The translations under genes and the position numbers were made by a program. A DNA stretch of 64,000 bases from Streptomyces wedmorensis (GTDB taxonomy: Bacteria; Actinomycetota; Actinomycetes; Streptomycetales; Streptomycetaceae): positions 1 through 64,000 of the forward strand of contig NZ_JNWK01000023.1 in NCBI RefSeq assembly GCF_000716445.1. The letters are read 5' to 3'. A model generated the notes under the pieces. That model did no database searches, was not told the DNA's origin, and saw nothing but the letters and a program-made list of their open reading frames with translations. Positions 1 to 7,789 of the stretch are shown here, piece by piece (the first letter of the stretch is position 1; each line of letters starts with the position of its first letter).

Positions 1-1
1 G

Positions 2-106
2 CTGCGCGGCGACGGAGCCCCGCAGTGGAAGTCCGGCGCCGGCAACGTCTACGCCGACGAGGGCAACCACTGGGACGTGACCTTCTACAACTGCGGCGGC
101 TGCTGA
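2..106 (+). CDS. C-terminal end of an unidentified protein (5' end outside window)
   Basis: An open frame enters at the left edge and stops with TGA at 104-106, giving 34 residues. The end reads ...HWDVTFYNCGGC, rich in Gly, Asn and aromatic residues with two closely spaced Cys. This resembles the last beta-strand of a secreted, disulfide-bonded extracellular protein. I do not recognise the family from so short a piece. It is followed directly by a terminator hairpin and then by a secreted glycosidase, so it may belong to the same exported accessory cluster; that is inference. Confidence 0.55.
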   Translation: MRGDGAPQWKSGAGNVYADEGNHWDVTFYNCGGC

Positions 107-117
107 CCGCCGCCGCC

Positions 118-168
118 CCAAGGAGCCCCCTTCGACGGTCACTTGGACTAACCGAAGGGGGTTCTTGG
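118..168 (+). terminator. Rho-independent-type terminator after the partial left-edge gene
   Basis: Left arm 118-134 and right arm 153-168 form a near-perfect stem (ccaagnnnccccttcg paired with cgaagggggttcttgg) with an 18-nt loop, 11 nt after the stop codon. There is no long T-run, as is common in Streptomyces. Confidence 0.7.
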
Positions 169-233
169 ACTGGAGGGGCCCGTACGGCGCGATCTCGTTG
201 ACGGTGCCGCCGGGGCGCGGCTGACTGTTCCGC

Positions 234-3200
234 ATGTCCCTCCCCCTCTCCTCCAGAATCCGCGCTGCCTGCGCGCTCGCGGCGGCGTCGGCGACCGTGC
301 TCGCCCTGACCGGGCCGGCCCTCGCCGACGCCGGCGCGGTCGCCACCGCCCCGGCGGCGACCACCGCCGCGTCCGCCGTCATCGGTTCCGCCGAGCTCTC
401 CGTCGCCGTCGCCGAGGACTTCCCCCGCGTCCTCTCGTACACCGACCGCGCCACGGGCGCCCGCCTCCTCGGCAGTACGGCCCCGGTCACCCAGGTGGTC
501 CTCAACGGCACCGGCCACACCGTCCGGGTCGAGGGCGCCCCCGTCCTGACCGCCACGTCCGCCGCGTACACGCTGTCCTTCCCCGACCTGCCCGGCGTCG
601 AGATCGACGCGGTCCTGGGGGTGGAGGGCCGGACCACCACGTTCCGGGTGACCGCGGTCCGCGACACCGAGGCCTTCCGGGTCGGCACCCTCGACATACC
701 CGGCCACGACCTCGTCTCCGTCGGCTCATCGGACGGCGCCGCCGCCACCGCCTTCACCCGGCTCGACCCCGACTCCACCCGGACCGCCGACGTCTTCGCC
801 CAGGTCACCGACGCCACCGCCGCCGAGGCGAACCCCGTCGGCGCGAGCTACGCGATCGTCAACACCGGACGGCTGGCCGCCGCCGTCGAGTCCAACTCCA
901 GCTACGACAAGCCCTCCGGCGCCTCCGCCCGCGACGGCGCCCGCTTCTGGCACCAGGCCCGCAAGAACGGCACGGAGACCCGCGTCGGCGTATGGTCCGG
1001 CCAGTGGACCTACCGGGGCGCCGGCGCCCCGGCCCCCGAGAGCGGCGACGGCCTGCCCTGGGCCAAGGTCGTCGTCACCCCCGACGCCAACGCCGACGGC
1101 ACCACCGACTGGCAGGACGGCGCCGTCGCCTTCCGCACCATCGGGATCAAGGCCCCCGGCAGCGACGGGACGCCGGACCGGGTCGTCGCCCACATCCCGT
1201 TCAACTTCGCCTCCCAGGCCACGCACCCCTTCCTGCGCACCCTCGACGACGTCAAGCGGATCTCCCTCTCCACCGACGGACTCGGCCAGTTCGCCCTGCT
1301 CAAGGGGTACGGCTCCGAGGGCCACGACTCCGCCCACCCCGACTACGGCGGCAACTACAACAAGCGGGCCGGCGGCCTCGACGACCTCAACACCCTGCTC
1401 CGCGAGGGCAGGAAGTGGGGCGCCGGCTTCGGCGTCCACGTCAACGCCACCGAGTCGTACCCCGAGGCGAAGAACTTCAGCGAGACCCTCGTCGACAAGA
1501 CGAAGCCGGGCTGGAACTGGCTCAACCAGAGCTACTACATCGACCAGCGCAGGGACGTGAACAGCGGCGACCTCGCCCGCCGCTTCCAGCAGCTCCGCGA
1601 CGAGACCGACCCCAACCTGTCGATGCTCTACATCGACGTCTACTACACGCACGGCTGGATCGCCGACAAGACGATGCAGGCCGTCCAGGCACAGGGCTGG
1701 AACGTCGCCACCGAGTGGTCGGAGAAGTTCGAGCACGCCTCCCTCTGGTCCCACTGGGCCAACGACCTCGACTACGGCGGCGCCACCAACAAGGGCCTCA
1801 ACTCGCGGATCATCCGCTTCATCCGCAACGGCGAGAAGGACGTCTGGAACGACCACCCCGTCCTCGGCCAGACCGCCCTCGTCGACTTCGAGGGCTGGAC
1901 CGGCGAGACCGACTGGAACGCCTTCTCCGCCAACATCTGGCAGCGCAACCTGCCCGCCAAGTACCTCCAGCAGCAGCGGATCACCCGCTGGGACGGCGAC
2001 GACATCACCTTCACCGGTGGCGTCCGCGGCACCGTCGAGAACGGCCGCCGCACCTTCTACGAGGACGGCCGCAAGGTCCTCGACGGCGAGGACTACCTGC
2101 TCCCCTGGGACGGCGGGAAGAAGCTCTACCACTACGACAAGTCCGGTGGCACGACCAGCTGGGCCGTCCCCGCGGGCGTCCGCTCGTACGCCGTGTACAA
2201 GCTGACCGACAACGGCCGCGTGCGGACCGCCACCGTGCGGCCGGTGGACGGGCGCATCACCCTGGACGCCGTCGCCGGGCAGCCCTACGTCCTCTACCCG
2301 GCCGCGGCCCCCGCGCAGACCGCCCCGCGCTGGGGCCAGGGGACCCCGGTGAAGGACCCCGGCTTCAACGACGCGCGGCTCGCCGGCTGGAACAAGGCCG
2401 GCACCGTCACCCGCGACACCGACGCCCAGGGCCGCAACAGCGCGAAGCTCGCCGGCACCGCCACCGCCTCGGTCCGCCAGCAGATCACCGGACTGGTACC
2501 CGGCCGGCGCTACACCGCCTCCGCCCTCATCGAGGTCGAGCCCGGCGCCACCCGGCCCACCACCCTGTCCATCGGCGGGAAGGCCGTCACGGTCGAACGG
2601 TCCTCCCTGGAGGACCGGGTCGCCGCCTCCGACTGGAACGGAACCCGCCTCCAGCGCGCCAAGGTCACCTTCACCGCTCCGGCCGACGGCTCCACCCCGC
2701 TCCGGATCCAGGCGGCGGGCGGCAGTGACGCGACGGTCCGGATCGACGACGTGCGGATCGTGGCCGGCGACCCCGCCACCCGGGCCGGGGCGGCCGTGTA
2801 CGAGGACTTCGAGGCCGTCGACCAGGGCTGGGGCCCGTTCCTGAAGGGCGACGCCGGCGGCACGACCGACCCGCGCACCCACATAGCCCAGCTCCACGCC
2901 CCCTACACCCAGGCCGGCTGGAACGGGAAGCTCGTCGACGACGTCCTCGGCGGCGCCGAGTCCCTCAAGTCGCACGACGAGAACAGCGGCCTGGTCTACC
3001 GGACCGCGCCCTGGACCGTCCCGATGAAGGACGGCCACCGCTACCGCGTGGAGTACGACTACCAGTCCAGCCACGCGGGCGCGTACGAGTGGATCACCGG
3101 CTACGACCGGACGAACGGCACCGGGACGAGCGTCGAGACCCGCCGCACCCCGATCGGGCAGCAGCGGACCACCGGGCACTTCGCCGAGACCGTCACCGCC

Positions 3201-4094
3201 GGCTGCGGCGACACCTGGACCGGACTCCGCAAGCGGGCCGACGCCCCCGACGGCGCCGACTTCGTCCTCGACGCCTTCACCGTCACCGACCTCGGCCCGG
3301 CCGCCGAGCGCGCCGCCTGCGGCACGCTCACCCTCACCGCGCCCGAGACCCTGGAGCCCGGCCGCCCGAACCGGGTCACGGCCACCTTCGGCAACGACGA
3401 GGCCGCCGACGTCACCGGCGCCCTCGCCGCCCTGAACCTCCCCGACGGCTGGACCGCGCAGCCGGCCGCGCCGATCTCCCTCGGCACGGTCGCGCCGGGC
3501 GGGCAGGCCACCGCCACCTGGCAGGTCACACCCCCGGTGGACGCCGCCTACCGGCCGTACGCCCTGGGGGCCGACCTCACGTACGCCGTCGGGGACGGCA
3601 CGCGGAAGCTGACCCGCACCACCACCGTCCGCACCCTGCCCCCGCCGCCCACCGCCGACAGCTGGGCGAGCGACCTGGACTGGACCTCGGCCACCAACGG
3701 CTGGGGACCCGTCGAGCGCGACCTCTCCAACGGCGAGACCGGCACCGGAGACGGCTCCCCGCTGCGCATCGGGGGAGTGGCGTACGCCAAGGGGCTCGGC
3801 AGCCACGCCCCCGCCCGGATCCGCTACTACCTGGGCGGCCGGTGCACCTCCCTCACCGCCGAGGTCGGCGTCGACGACGTGCAGACCAGCCGCGGCAGCG
3901 TCCGGTTCAGCGTCCTCGCCGACGGAGCCGAGAAGGTGACGTCGCCGGTCCTCAAGGCCGCCGACAGTGCCTGGTCGCTCACCGCCGACGTCACCGGCGC
4001 CTCCTACGTCGACCTGGTGGTCGACGACGGCGGCGACGGCAACGGCAACGACCACGCCGACTGGGGGAACGCGCGCTTCCACTGCGCGGACTGA
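234..4094 (+). CDS. Secreted endo-alpha-N-acetylgalactosaminidase, GH101 family
   Basis: 1286 aa. GH101 enzymes release the Gal-beta-1,3-GalNAc disaccharide from Ser/Thr of O-glycoproteins such as mucin. Residues 1-32 are a signal peptide (Arg, a hydrophobic Ala/Leu core, ALADA cleavage region). The catalytic barrel follows: LYIDVYYTHGW supplies the probable nucleophile D468 and VATEWSEKFE the probable acid/base E494, placed by analogy with the known GH101 Asp/Glu pair. C-terminal modules are carbohydrate-binding-like beta domains around 690-1030, a NEW3-type domain near 1040-1130 (ending before a PPPPTADS linker), and an NPCBM domain near 1140-1286 (GVAYAKGLGSHAP). The ATG has no good ribosome binding site. 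There is no sugar transporter or regulator beside it. It reads as an accessory gene inserted next to the conserved accBE region. The family call is firm; the substrate in soil is unknown. Confidence 0.93.
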   Translation: MSLPLSSRIRAACALAAASATVLALTGPALADAGAVATAPAATTAASAVIGSAELSVAVAEDFPRVLSYTDRATGARLLGSTAPVTQVVLNGTGHTVRVEGAPVLTATSAAYTLSFPDLPGVEIDAVLGVEGRTTTFRVTAVRDTEAFRVGTLDIPGHDLVSVGSSDGAAATAFTRLDPDSTRTADVFAQVTDATAAEANPVGASYAIVNTGRLAAAVESNSSYDKPSGASARDGARFWHQARKNGTETRVGVWSGQWTYRGAGAPAPESGDGLPWAKVVVTPDANADGTTDWQDGAVAFRTIGIKAPGSDGTPDRVVAHIPFNFASQATHPFLRTLDDVKRISLSTDGLGQFALLKGYGSEGHDSAHPDYGGNYNKRAGGLDDLNTLLREGRKWGAGFGVHVNATESYPEAKNFSETLVDKTKPGWNWLNQSYYIDQRRDVNSGDLARRFQQLRDETDPNLSMLYIDVYYTHGWIADKTMQAVQAQGWNVATEWSEKFEHASLWSHWANDLDYGGATNKGLNSRIIRFIRNGEKDVWNDHPVLGQTALVDFEGWTGETDWNAFSANIWQRNLPAKYLQQQRITRWDGDDITFTGGVRGTVENGRRTFYEDGRKVLDGEDYLLPWDGGKKLYHYDKSGGTTSWAVPAGVRSYAVYKLTDNGRVRTATVRPVDGRITLDAVAGQPYVLYPAAAPAQTAPRWGQGTPVKDPGFNDARLAGWNKAGTVTRDTDAQGRNSAKLAGTATASVRQQITGLVPGRRYTASALIEVEPGATRPTTLSIGGKAVTVERSSLEDRVAASDWNGTRLQRAKVTFTAPADGSTPLRIQAAGGSDATVRIDDVRIVAGDPATRAGAAVYEDFEAVDQGWGPFLKGDAGGTTDPRTHIAQLHAPYTQAGWNGKLVDDVLGGAESLKSHDENSGLVYRTAPWTVPMKDGHRYRVEYDYQSSHAGAYEWITGYDRTNGTGTSVETRRTPIGQQRTTGHFAETVTAGCGDTWTGLRKRADAPDGADFVLDAFTVTDLGPAAERAACGTLTLTAPETLEPGRPNRVTATFGNDEAADVTGALAALNLPDGWTAQPAAPISLGTVAPGGQATATWQVTPPVDAAYRPYALGADLTYAVGDGTRKLTRTTTVRTLPPPPTADSWASDLDWTSATNGWGPVERDLSNGETGTGDGSPLRIGGVAYAKGLGSHAPARIRYYLGGRCTSLTAEVGVDDVQTSRGSVRFSVLADGAEKVTSPVLKAADSAWSLTADVTGASYVDLVVDDGGDGNGNDHADWGNARFHCAD

Positions 4095-4137
4095 GCACAC
4101 CCCGGCGCCCCGAAGGCGTTATGGTCAGGCGGTCGCT

Positions 4138-4154
4138 CTCCCGGTACCCGGGAG
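4138..4154 (+). terminator. Short perfect hairpin after the GH101 gene
   Basis: ctcccgg-tac-ccgggag lies 44 nt after the GH101 stop and is followed by gcggccgtctttcc. It probably ends GH101 transcription. The rest of 4095-4330 must hold the accB promoter, but I see no convincing -35/-10 pair. Confidence 0.45.
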
Positions 4155-4330
4155 GCGGCCGTCTTTCCGTCGTGTGCGTCTATGTGGGACCCCTACAAAC
4201 ACAGGGGGTGTCTGGCTGTCGACTCGCTCGGGGCAGGTGATGGTTCTGTCCAGCCCCACCAGGATTCGACACGGGAGACTGTAGTGAGTCGACGGCGGAG
4301 TTTTCTCGGCTGACTTCGTAGGGTCGGTAC

Positions 4331-5914
4331 ATGACCGTTGTGGACCAGATCCCGAGCGAGCCCGCTGACGCCCGTGGCCGAGTGGCCGAGCTGCACGTCC
4401 TGCGCGAGCAGGCGCTCCGCGGCCCGAGTGACCGCGCCACCGAGGCCCAGCACGCCAAGGGCAAGCTGACGGCGCGTGAGCGCATCGAGCTGCTGCTCGA
4501 CCCTGGTTCCTTCAGCGAGGTCGAGCAGCTTCGCCGACACCGCGCCTCCGGCTTCGGCCTGGAGGCGAAGAAGCCGTACACCGACGGTGTCATCACCGGC
4601 TGGGGCACGGTCGAGGGCCGCACGGTCTTCGTCTACGCCCACGACTTCCGGATCTTCGGCGGTGCCCTCGGCGAGGCGCACGCCACCAAGATCCACAAGA
4701 TCATGGACATGGCCATCGCGGCCGGTGCCCCGCTGGTCTCCCTGAACGACGGCGCCGGCGCCCGTATCCAGGAGGGCGTCTCCGCCCTCGCCGGCTACGG
4801 CGGCATCTTCCAGCGCAACACCCGCGCCAGCGGCGTCATCCCGCAGATCTCGGTCATGCTCGGCCCGTGCGCCGGCGGCGCGGCCTACTCGCCGGCCCTC
4901 ACGGACTTCGTCTTCATGGTCCGCGAGACCTCGCAGATGTTCATCACCGGCCCGGACGTCGTCAAGGCGGTCACCGGCGAGGAGATCACCCAGAACGGCC
5001 TCGGCGGCGCCGACGTCCACGCCGGCACCAGCGGCGTCGCGCACTTCGCGTACGACGACGAGGAGACCTGCATCGCCGAGGTCCGCTACCTCCTGTCGAT
5101 GCTCCCGCAGAACAACCGCGAGAACCCGCCGACCGTCGCCTCCGAGGACCCGGCGGACCGCCGCTCCGACGTCCTGCTCGACCTGGTCCCGGCCGACGGC
5201 AACCGCCCGTACGACATGCACAAGGTCATCGAGGAGCTCGTCGACGACGGCGACTACCTGGAGATCCACGAGCGCTGGGCCCGCAACATCATCTGCGCCC
5301 TGGCCCGTCTCGACGGCCAGGTCGTCGGCATCGTCGCCAACCAGCCCCAGTCGCTGGCCGGTGTCCTCGACATCGAGGCCTCCGAGAAGGCCGCCCGCTT
5401 CGTGCAGATGTGCGACGCCTTCAACATCCCGATCATCACCCTTCTGGACGTCCCCGGCTTCCTTCCGGGCGTCGACCAGGAGCACGGTGGAATCATCCGC
5501 CACGGCGCGAAGCTGCTGTACGCGTACTGCAACGCGACCGTCCCCCGGATCAGCCTGATCCTGCGCAAGGCCTACGGCGGCGCCTACATCGTCATGGACT
5601 CGCAGTCCATCGGCGCCGACCTGACGTACGCCTGGCCCACCAACGAAATCGCGGTCATGGGCGCCGAGGGCGCCGCCAACGTGATCTTCCGCAAGCAGAT
5701 CGCCGAGGCCGAGGACCCCGAGGCCATGCGAGCCCGCATGGTCAAGGAGTACAAGGCCGAGCTGATGCACCCGTACTACGCGGCGGAGCGCGGCCTGGTC
5801 GACGACGTCATCGACCCCGCCGACACCCGCCAGGTGCTCATCCGGTCCCTCGCGATGCTCCGCACCAAGCATGCCGACCTGCCGTCCCGCAAGCACGGCA
5901 ACCCGCCTCAGTAA
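4331..5914 (+). CDS. accB: Acyl-CoA carboxylase beta subunit (carboxyltransferase), acetyl/propionyl-CoA type
   Basis: 527 aa, full length for the family. It moves the carboxyl group from carboxybiotin (on a separate alpha subunit encoded elsewhere) to acyl-CoA, making malonyl- or methylmalonyl-CoA for fatty acids and polyketides. The crotonase-fold halves carry the two oxyanion-hole regions GPCAGGAAYSPAL (about 178-190) and KAYGGAYIVM (about 413-422). The residue at the known specificity position is Ile420 (codon 5588-5590). In Streptomyces, Ile here marks AccB-type enzymes that accept acetyl-CoA, while Asp marks PccB, which prefers propionyl-CoA. accE follows 15 bp downstream in the same direction, as is usual for this complex. 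Confidence 0.95.
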   Translation: MTVVDQIPSEPADARGRVAELHVLREQALRGPSDRATEAQHAKGKLTARERIELLLDPGSFSEVEQLRRHRASGFGLEAKKPYTDGVITGWGTVEGRTVFVYAHDFRIFGGALGEAHATKIHKIMDMAIAAGAPLVSLNDGAGARIQEGVSALAGYGGIFQRNTRASGVIPQISVMLGPCAGGAAYSPALTDFVFMVRETSQMFITGPDVVKAVTGEEITQNGLGGADVHAGTSGVAHFAYDDEETCIAEVRYLLSMLPQNNRENPPTVASEDPADRRSDVLLDLVPADGNRPYDMHKVIEELVDDGDYLEIHERWARNIICALARLDGQVVGIVANQPQSLAGVLDIEASEKAARFVQMCDAFNIPIITLLDVPGFLPGVDQEHGGIIRHGAKLLYAYCNATVPRISLILRKAYGGAYIVMDSQSIGADLTYAWPTNEIAVMGAEGAANVIFRKQIAEAEDPEAMRARMVKEYKAELMHPYYAAERGLVDDVIDPADTRQVLIRSLAMLRTKHADLPSRKHGNPPQ

Positions 5915-5929
5915 GAGGGAGCCATCCAC

Positions 5930-6124
5930 GTGACAACGTCTGCCAACCTCCTCCGCGTCGAAAAGGGCCACGCCGACCCCGAGGAGCTCGCCGCCATAAC
6001 GGCCGTGCTCCTCGCCCGCGCCGCCTCCCAGCCCGCCGAGAACGCCCACCACGGCCGCACCACGGCCGGCTGGCGCCGCCTGGAGCGCGAGCACGGCTTC
6101 CGCGCCCCCCACAGCTGGCGCTGA
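5930..6124 (+). CDS. accE: Acyl-CoA carboxylase epsilon subunit
   Basis: 64 aa. A small actinobacterial subunit that binds the carboxylase complex and stimulates its activity. The family signature is seen: an N-terminal LLRVEKGHADPEELAAIT stretch, an Ala/Leu-rich helix, and a C-terminal GWRRLEREHGFRAPHSWR tail. The start is GTG at 5930, preceded by the purine-rich aagagggagcc. The gene is 15 bp behind accB, so the two are surely cotranscribed. It is followed by a strong hairpin. Confidence 0.93.
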   Translation: MTTSANLLRVEKGHADPEELAAITAVLLARAASQPAENAHHGRTTAGWRRLEREHGFRAPHSWR

Positions 6125-6139
6125 GACCCAGCGGCACGC

Positions 6140-6173
6140 GAGGGCCCCGCACCGACACCGGTGCGGGGCCCTC
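6140..6173 (+). terminator. Strong hairpin ending accB-accE
   Basis: 14-bp perfect stem gagggccccgcacc / ggtgcggggccctc with a 6-nt loop, 15 nt after the accE stop. Because accE and cvnD converge, it may work in both directions. Confidence 0.85.
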
Positions 6174-6176
6174 CTG

Positions 6177-6232
6177 CGTTCCGTCGTGGGCATTCGTTCC
6201 GCTGGGGCGGAACGGGTGGGCACGACGGAACG
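6177..6232. other. Two-tier hairpin between accE and cvnD
   Basis: Outer 12-bp stem 6177-6188 with 6221-6232 (cgttccgtcgtg / cacgacggaacg), a symmetric 6+6 internal loop, then an inner 8-bp stem 6195-6202 with 6207-6214 (cgttccgc / gcggaacg) and a TGGG loop. It sits between two terminator-like hairpins and belongs to no gene. Confidence 0.6.
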
Positions 6233-6248
6233 GCGCCCTGGCGGGCGC
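6233..6248. other. Small hairpin in the accE-cvnD interval
   Basis: gcgccc / gggcgc 6-bp stem with a TGGC loop, directly after the two-tier hairpin. It is weak on its own and is listed as part of the stacked structure at 6140-6307. Confidence 0.35.
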
Positions 6249-6271
6249 GTCCGCCTTAGGTGCCCGCACCC

Positions 6272-6307
6272 GAGAGGCCCCGCACCGGAAGTGGTGCGGG
6301 GCCTCTC
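6272..6307 (-). terminator. Strong hairpin ending the downstream cvn operon
   Basis: 15-bp perfect stem gagaggccccgcacc / ggtgcggggcctctc with a 6-nt loop, 20 bp beyond the cvnD stop on the minus strand. Its core (ggccccgcacc) is the same as that of the accE terminator at 6140-6173, so the two look duplicated. Confidence 0.8.
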
Positions 6308-6327
6308 GCCGTACGTCCGTCCGGGAC

Positions 6328-6806
6328 TTACCGCAGGCGCGCCATGAGGGCGTGCTCGACGAGCGTGATGAGCGCGCTCTTGGCGTCCGCGCGGTGGCGG
6401 GCGTCGGTGGTGATGATCGGGGTGTCGGGGCCGATCCCTCCGGCTGGTACGGCTGGTGTCCGTCGAAGCCGTTGAGGGCGATGACGAACGGGAGGCCCGA
6501 GTTCTCGAAGTAGTCGACCGCCGGGAAGCAGTCGGCGAGACGGCGGGTGTCGACGAGGACGACGGCGCCGATGGCACCGCGGACCAGGTCGTCCCACATC
6601 GAAGAGGTACAGGATCAGGTCCTGGTCCAGGGTGATGCGGCCGAAGTCCATGGCGACAGTCGTCGTCGTCTTGTCGCCGGTGTGCGTGAGGTCGTCGATG
6701 CCCGCGGAGGCGGACGTCATCACGGCTTCGGTACGCAGCGGGTTGATCTCCGAGACGGCGCCGACGAACGTGGTCTTGCCCACGCCGAAGCCACCCGCCA
6801 CCACGC
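6328..6806 (-). CDS. cvnD: CvnD, Ras-like small GTPase of a conservon (reading frame broken twice and 5' end missing in this sequence)
   Basis: CvnD proteins are about 200-aa GTPases that act with the membrane sensor CvnA. Three blocks can be read on the minus strand. 6806-6600 gives the P-loop GGFGVGKTTF through MDFGRITL to ILYLF. 6599-6437, in another frame, gives MWDDLVRGAIGAVVLVDTRR through the base-recognition-like ALNGFDG. 6436-6328, back in the first frame, gives IGPDTPIITTDARHRADAKS to the stop. The DxxG region usually written GTPGQDRFWF and the helix after HQPYQPE are missing, and so is the true N-terminus. The two internal breaks, and the missing 5' end, abut 99-bp stretches identical to the second operon, so I regard them as assembly losses rather than mutations. 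Confidence 0.85.
6338..6436. repeat. 99-bp exact repeat, copy a1
   Basis: Identical over exactly 99 bp to 11324-11422; bases on both sides differ. A cvnD frame break lies at its right end (6436/6437). Confidence 0.97.
6501..6599. repeat. 99-bp exact repeat, copy b1
   Basis: Identical over exactly 99 bp to 11430-11528; flanks differ. A cvnD frame break lies at its right end (6599/6600). Confidence 0.97.
6708..6806. repeat. 99-bp exact repeat, copy c1
   Basis: Identical over exactly 99 bp to 11648-11746; flanks differ. The missing cvnC tail and cvnD start lie at its right end (6806/6807). Confidence 0.97.
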
Positions 6807-7321
6807 TCGTCGCCGCCCGGCTGGTGGATGGCGACGAGTCCGGCCTCGGCCAGGTCGGCGACGAGGATTCGGGCGACGCCGAGGGGAATGGAGAGAAGAG
6901 CCGAGATCTCCGCGACCGACTTGATCTCGAAGCACAGCCGGCAGATCCGCTGGTGCTCGGGCAACTGCCCCTGCAGCCGGGACGGATCGGCCGTCGTACT
7001 GACCAGCGCCTCGATGGCGAGCTGGTAGCGCGGCCGGGTCCGGCCGCCGGTCATCGCGTAAGGACGCACGAGCGGGTTGTGCCCGCCCGAACCGCCCGCG
7101 GAGGACGGAGCGCGCGAGGCGCTCGGAGAGCCCGCCGCCGTGGACGGGGCGTGGGGCTGCGGGAAGGGCTGTGCCGCGCCCTGTCTGCTGGGGGCGGAGG
7201 GAAAGTTGAACCGGTTGTGCGCGGTGTCGCCCAGCGGCGCCTGGTGCGCGTCATAACCGTTGTAAGGGCTCGCGCCCGGTGGTGTTCCCACGTCTCCTCC
7301 TCCGACTGCCTCGCGGTCCAT
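6807..7321 (-). CDS. cvnC: CvnC, DUF742 protein of a conservon (C-terminus missing in this sequence)
   Basis: About 171 codons before the break. ATG at 7321 with AAGGGA just upstream. Residues 1-80 are a Pro/Ser/Ala/Gly-rich tail. Then comes the DUF742 core: VRPYAMTGGRTRPRYQLAIE, a Cys-containing LPEHQRICRLCFEI, and a winged-helix-like ALLSIPLGVARILVADLAEA. CvnC links the sensor CvnA/CvnB to CvnD. The frame runs on through VAIHQPGGDE and then jumps directly into cvnD P-loop sequence in the wrong frame, so the normal C-terminus and stop codon are absent at 6806/6807. The 62-bp gap to cvnB holds a strong hairpin. Confidence 0.88.
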
Positions 7322-7334
7322 GTCCCTTGGAGCC

Positions 7335-7364
7335 GCGCCACCGCACCTTACGGTGCGGTGGCGC
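7335..7364 (-). other. Intercistronic hairpin between cvnB and cvnC (downstream operon)
   Basis: 13-bp perfect stem gcgccaccgcacc / ggtgcggtggcgc with a TTAC loop, in the 62-bp gap between the cvnB stop and the cvnC start. There is no T-run after it on the minus strand, so partial termination or mRNA processing is more likely than full termination. Confidence 0.7.
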
Positions 7365-7383
7365 GAAACGCACTGTCCGTCTG

Positions 7384-7789
7384 TTAGTTGAGCAGACTTC
7401 CCTGAAGCTCCGCACGGAGGTCAGGAGTCAGTACGGTGCCCGCGCGGTCCACGAGCAGGGCCATCTCGTAGCCCACGAGACCGATGTCGGCCTCCGGGTG
7501 GGCGAGTACGGCCAGCGAGGAACCGTCCGAGATCGACATGATGAAGAGGAAGCCGCGCTCCATCTCCACGACGGTCTGGTTGACCGCACCGCCCTCGAAG
7601 ATCCGGGACGCGCCCGCGGTCAGCGAGGTCAGTCCCGAGGCGACGGCCGCCAGCTGGTCGGCGCGGTCGCGGGGGAACCCCTCGGACATCGCCAGCAGGA
7701 GTCCGTCGGCGGAGACCACCACCGTGTGCGACACCCCGGGGGTGTTGTCCACGAAGTTGGTGATCAACCAGTTCAGATTCTGCGCCGCC
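7384..7789 (-). CDS. cvnB: CvnB, roadblock/LC7 protein of a conservon (first few residues missing; runs in frame with cvnA here)
   Basis: About 135 residues of a usual ~137-140. It begins at AAQNLNWLITNFVDNTPGV (the family normally starts MSQAAQNL or similar) and ends ...LRAELQGSLLN. Roadblock/LC7 proteins are small dimeric regulators of Ras-like GTPases, here presumably CvnD. Motifs include GLLLAMSEGFPRDRADQLAA and LAVLAHPEADIGLVGYEMA. In this sequence the frame is continuous with the end of cvnA, making an apparent CvnA-CvnB fusion. The junction at 7789/7790 is the edge of a 99-bp exact repeat and the paralogous operon is broken at the same base, so the fusion is most likely false. Confidence 0.9.
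7691..7789. repeat. 99-bp exact repeat, copy d1
   Basis: Identical over exactly 99 bp to 12520-12618; flanks differ. The cvnA/cvnB junction lies at its right end (7789/7790). Confidence 0.97.

Noticed and set aside
726..4100. Long minus-strand open frame across the GH101 gene.
   Set aside because: Frame opposite a high-GC3 gene; Gly/Val/Ala/Asp-rich with no domains. Typical shadow of Streptomyces coding DNA.
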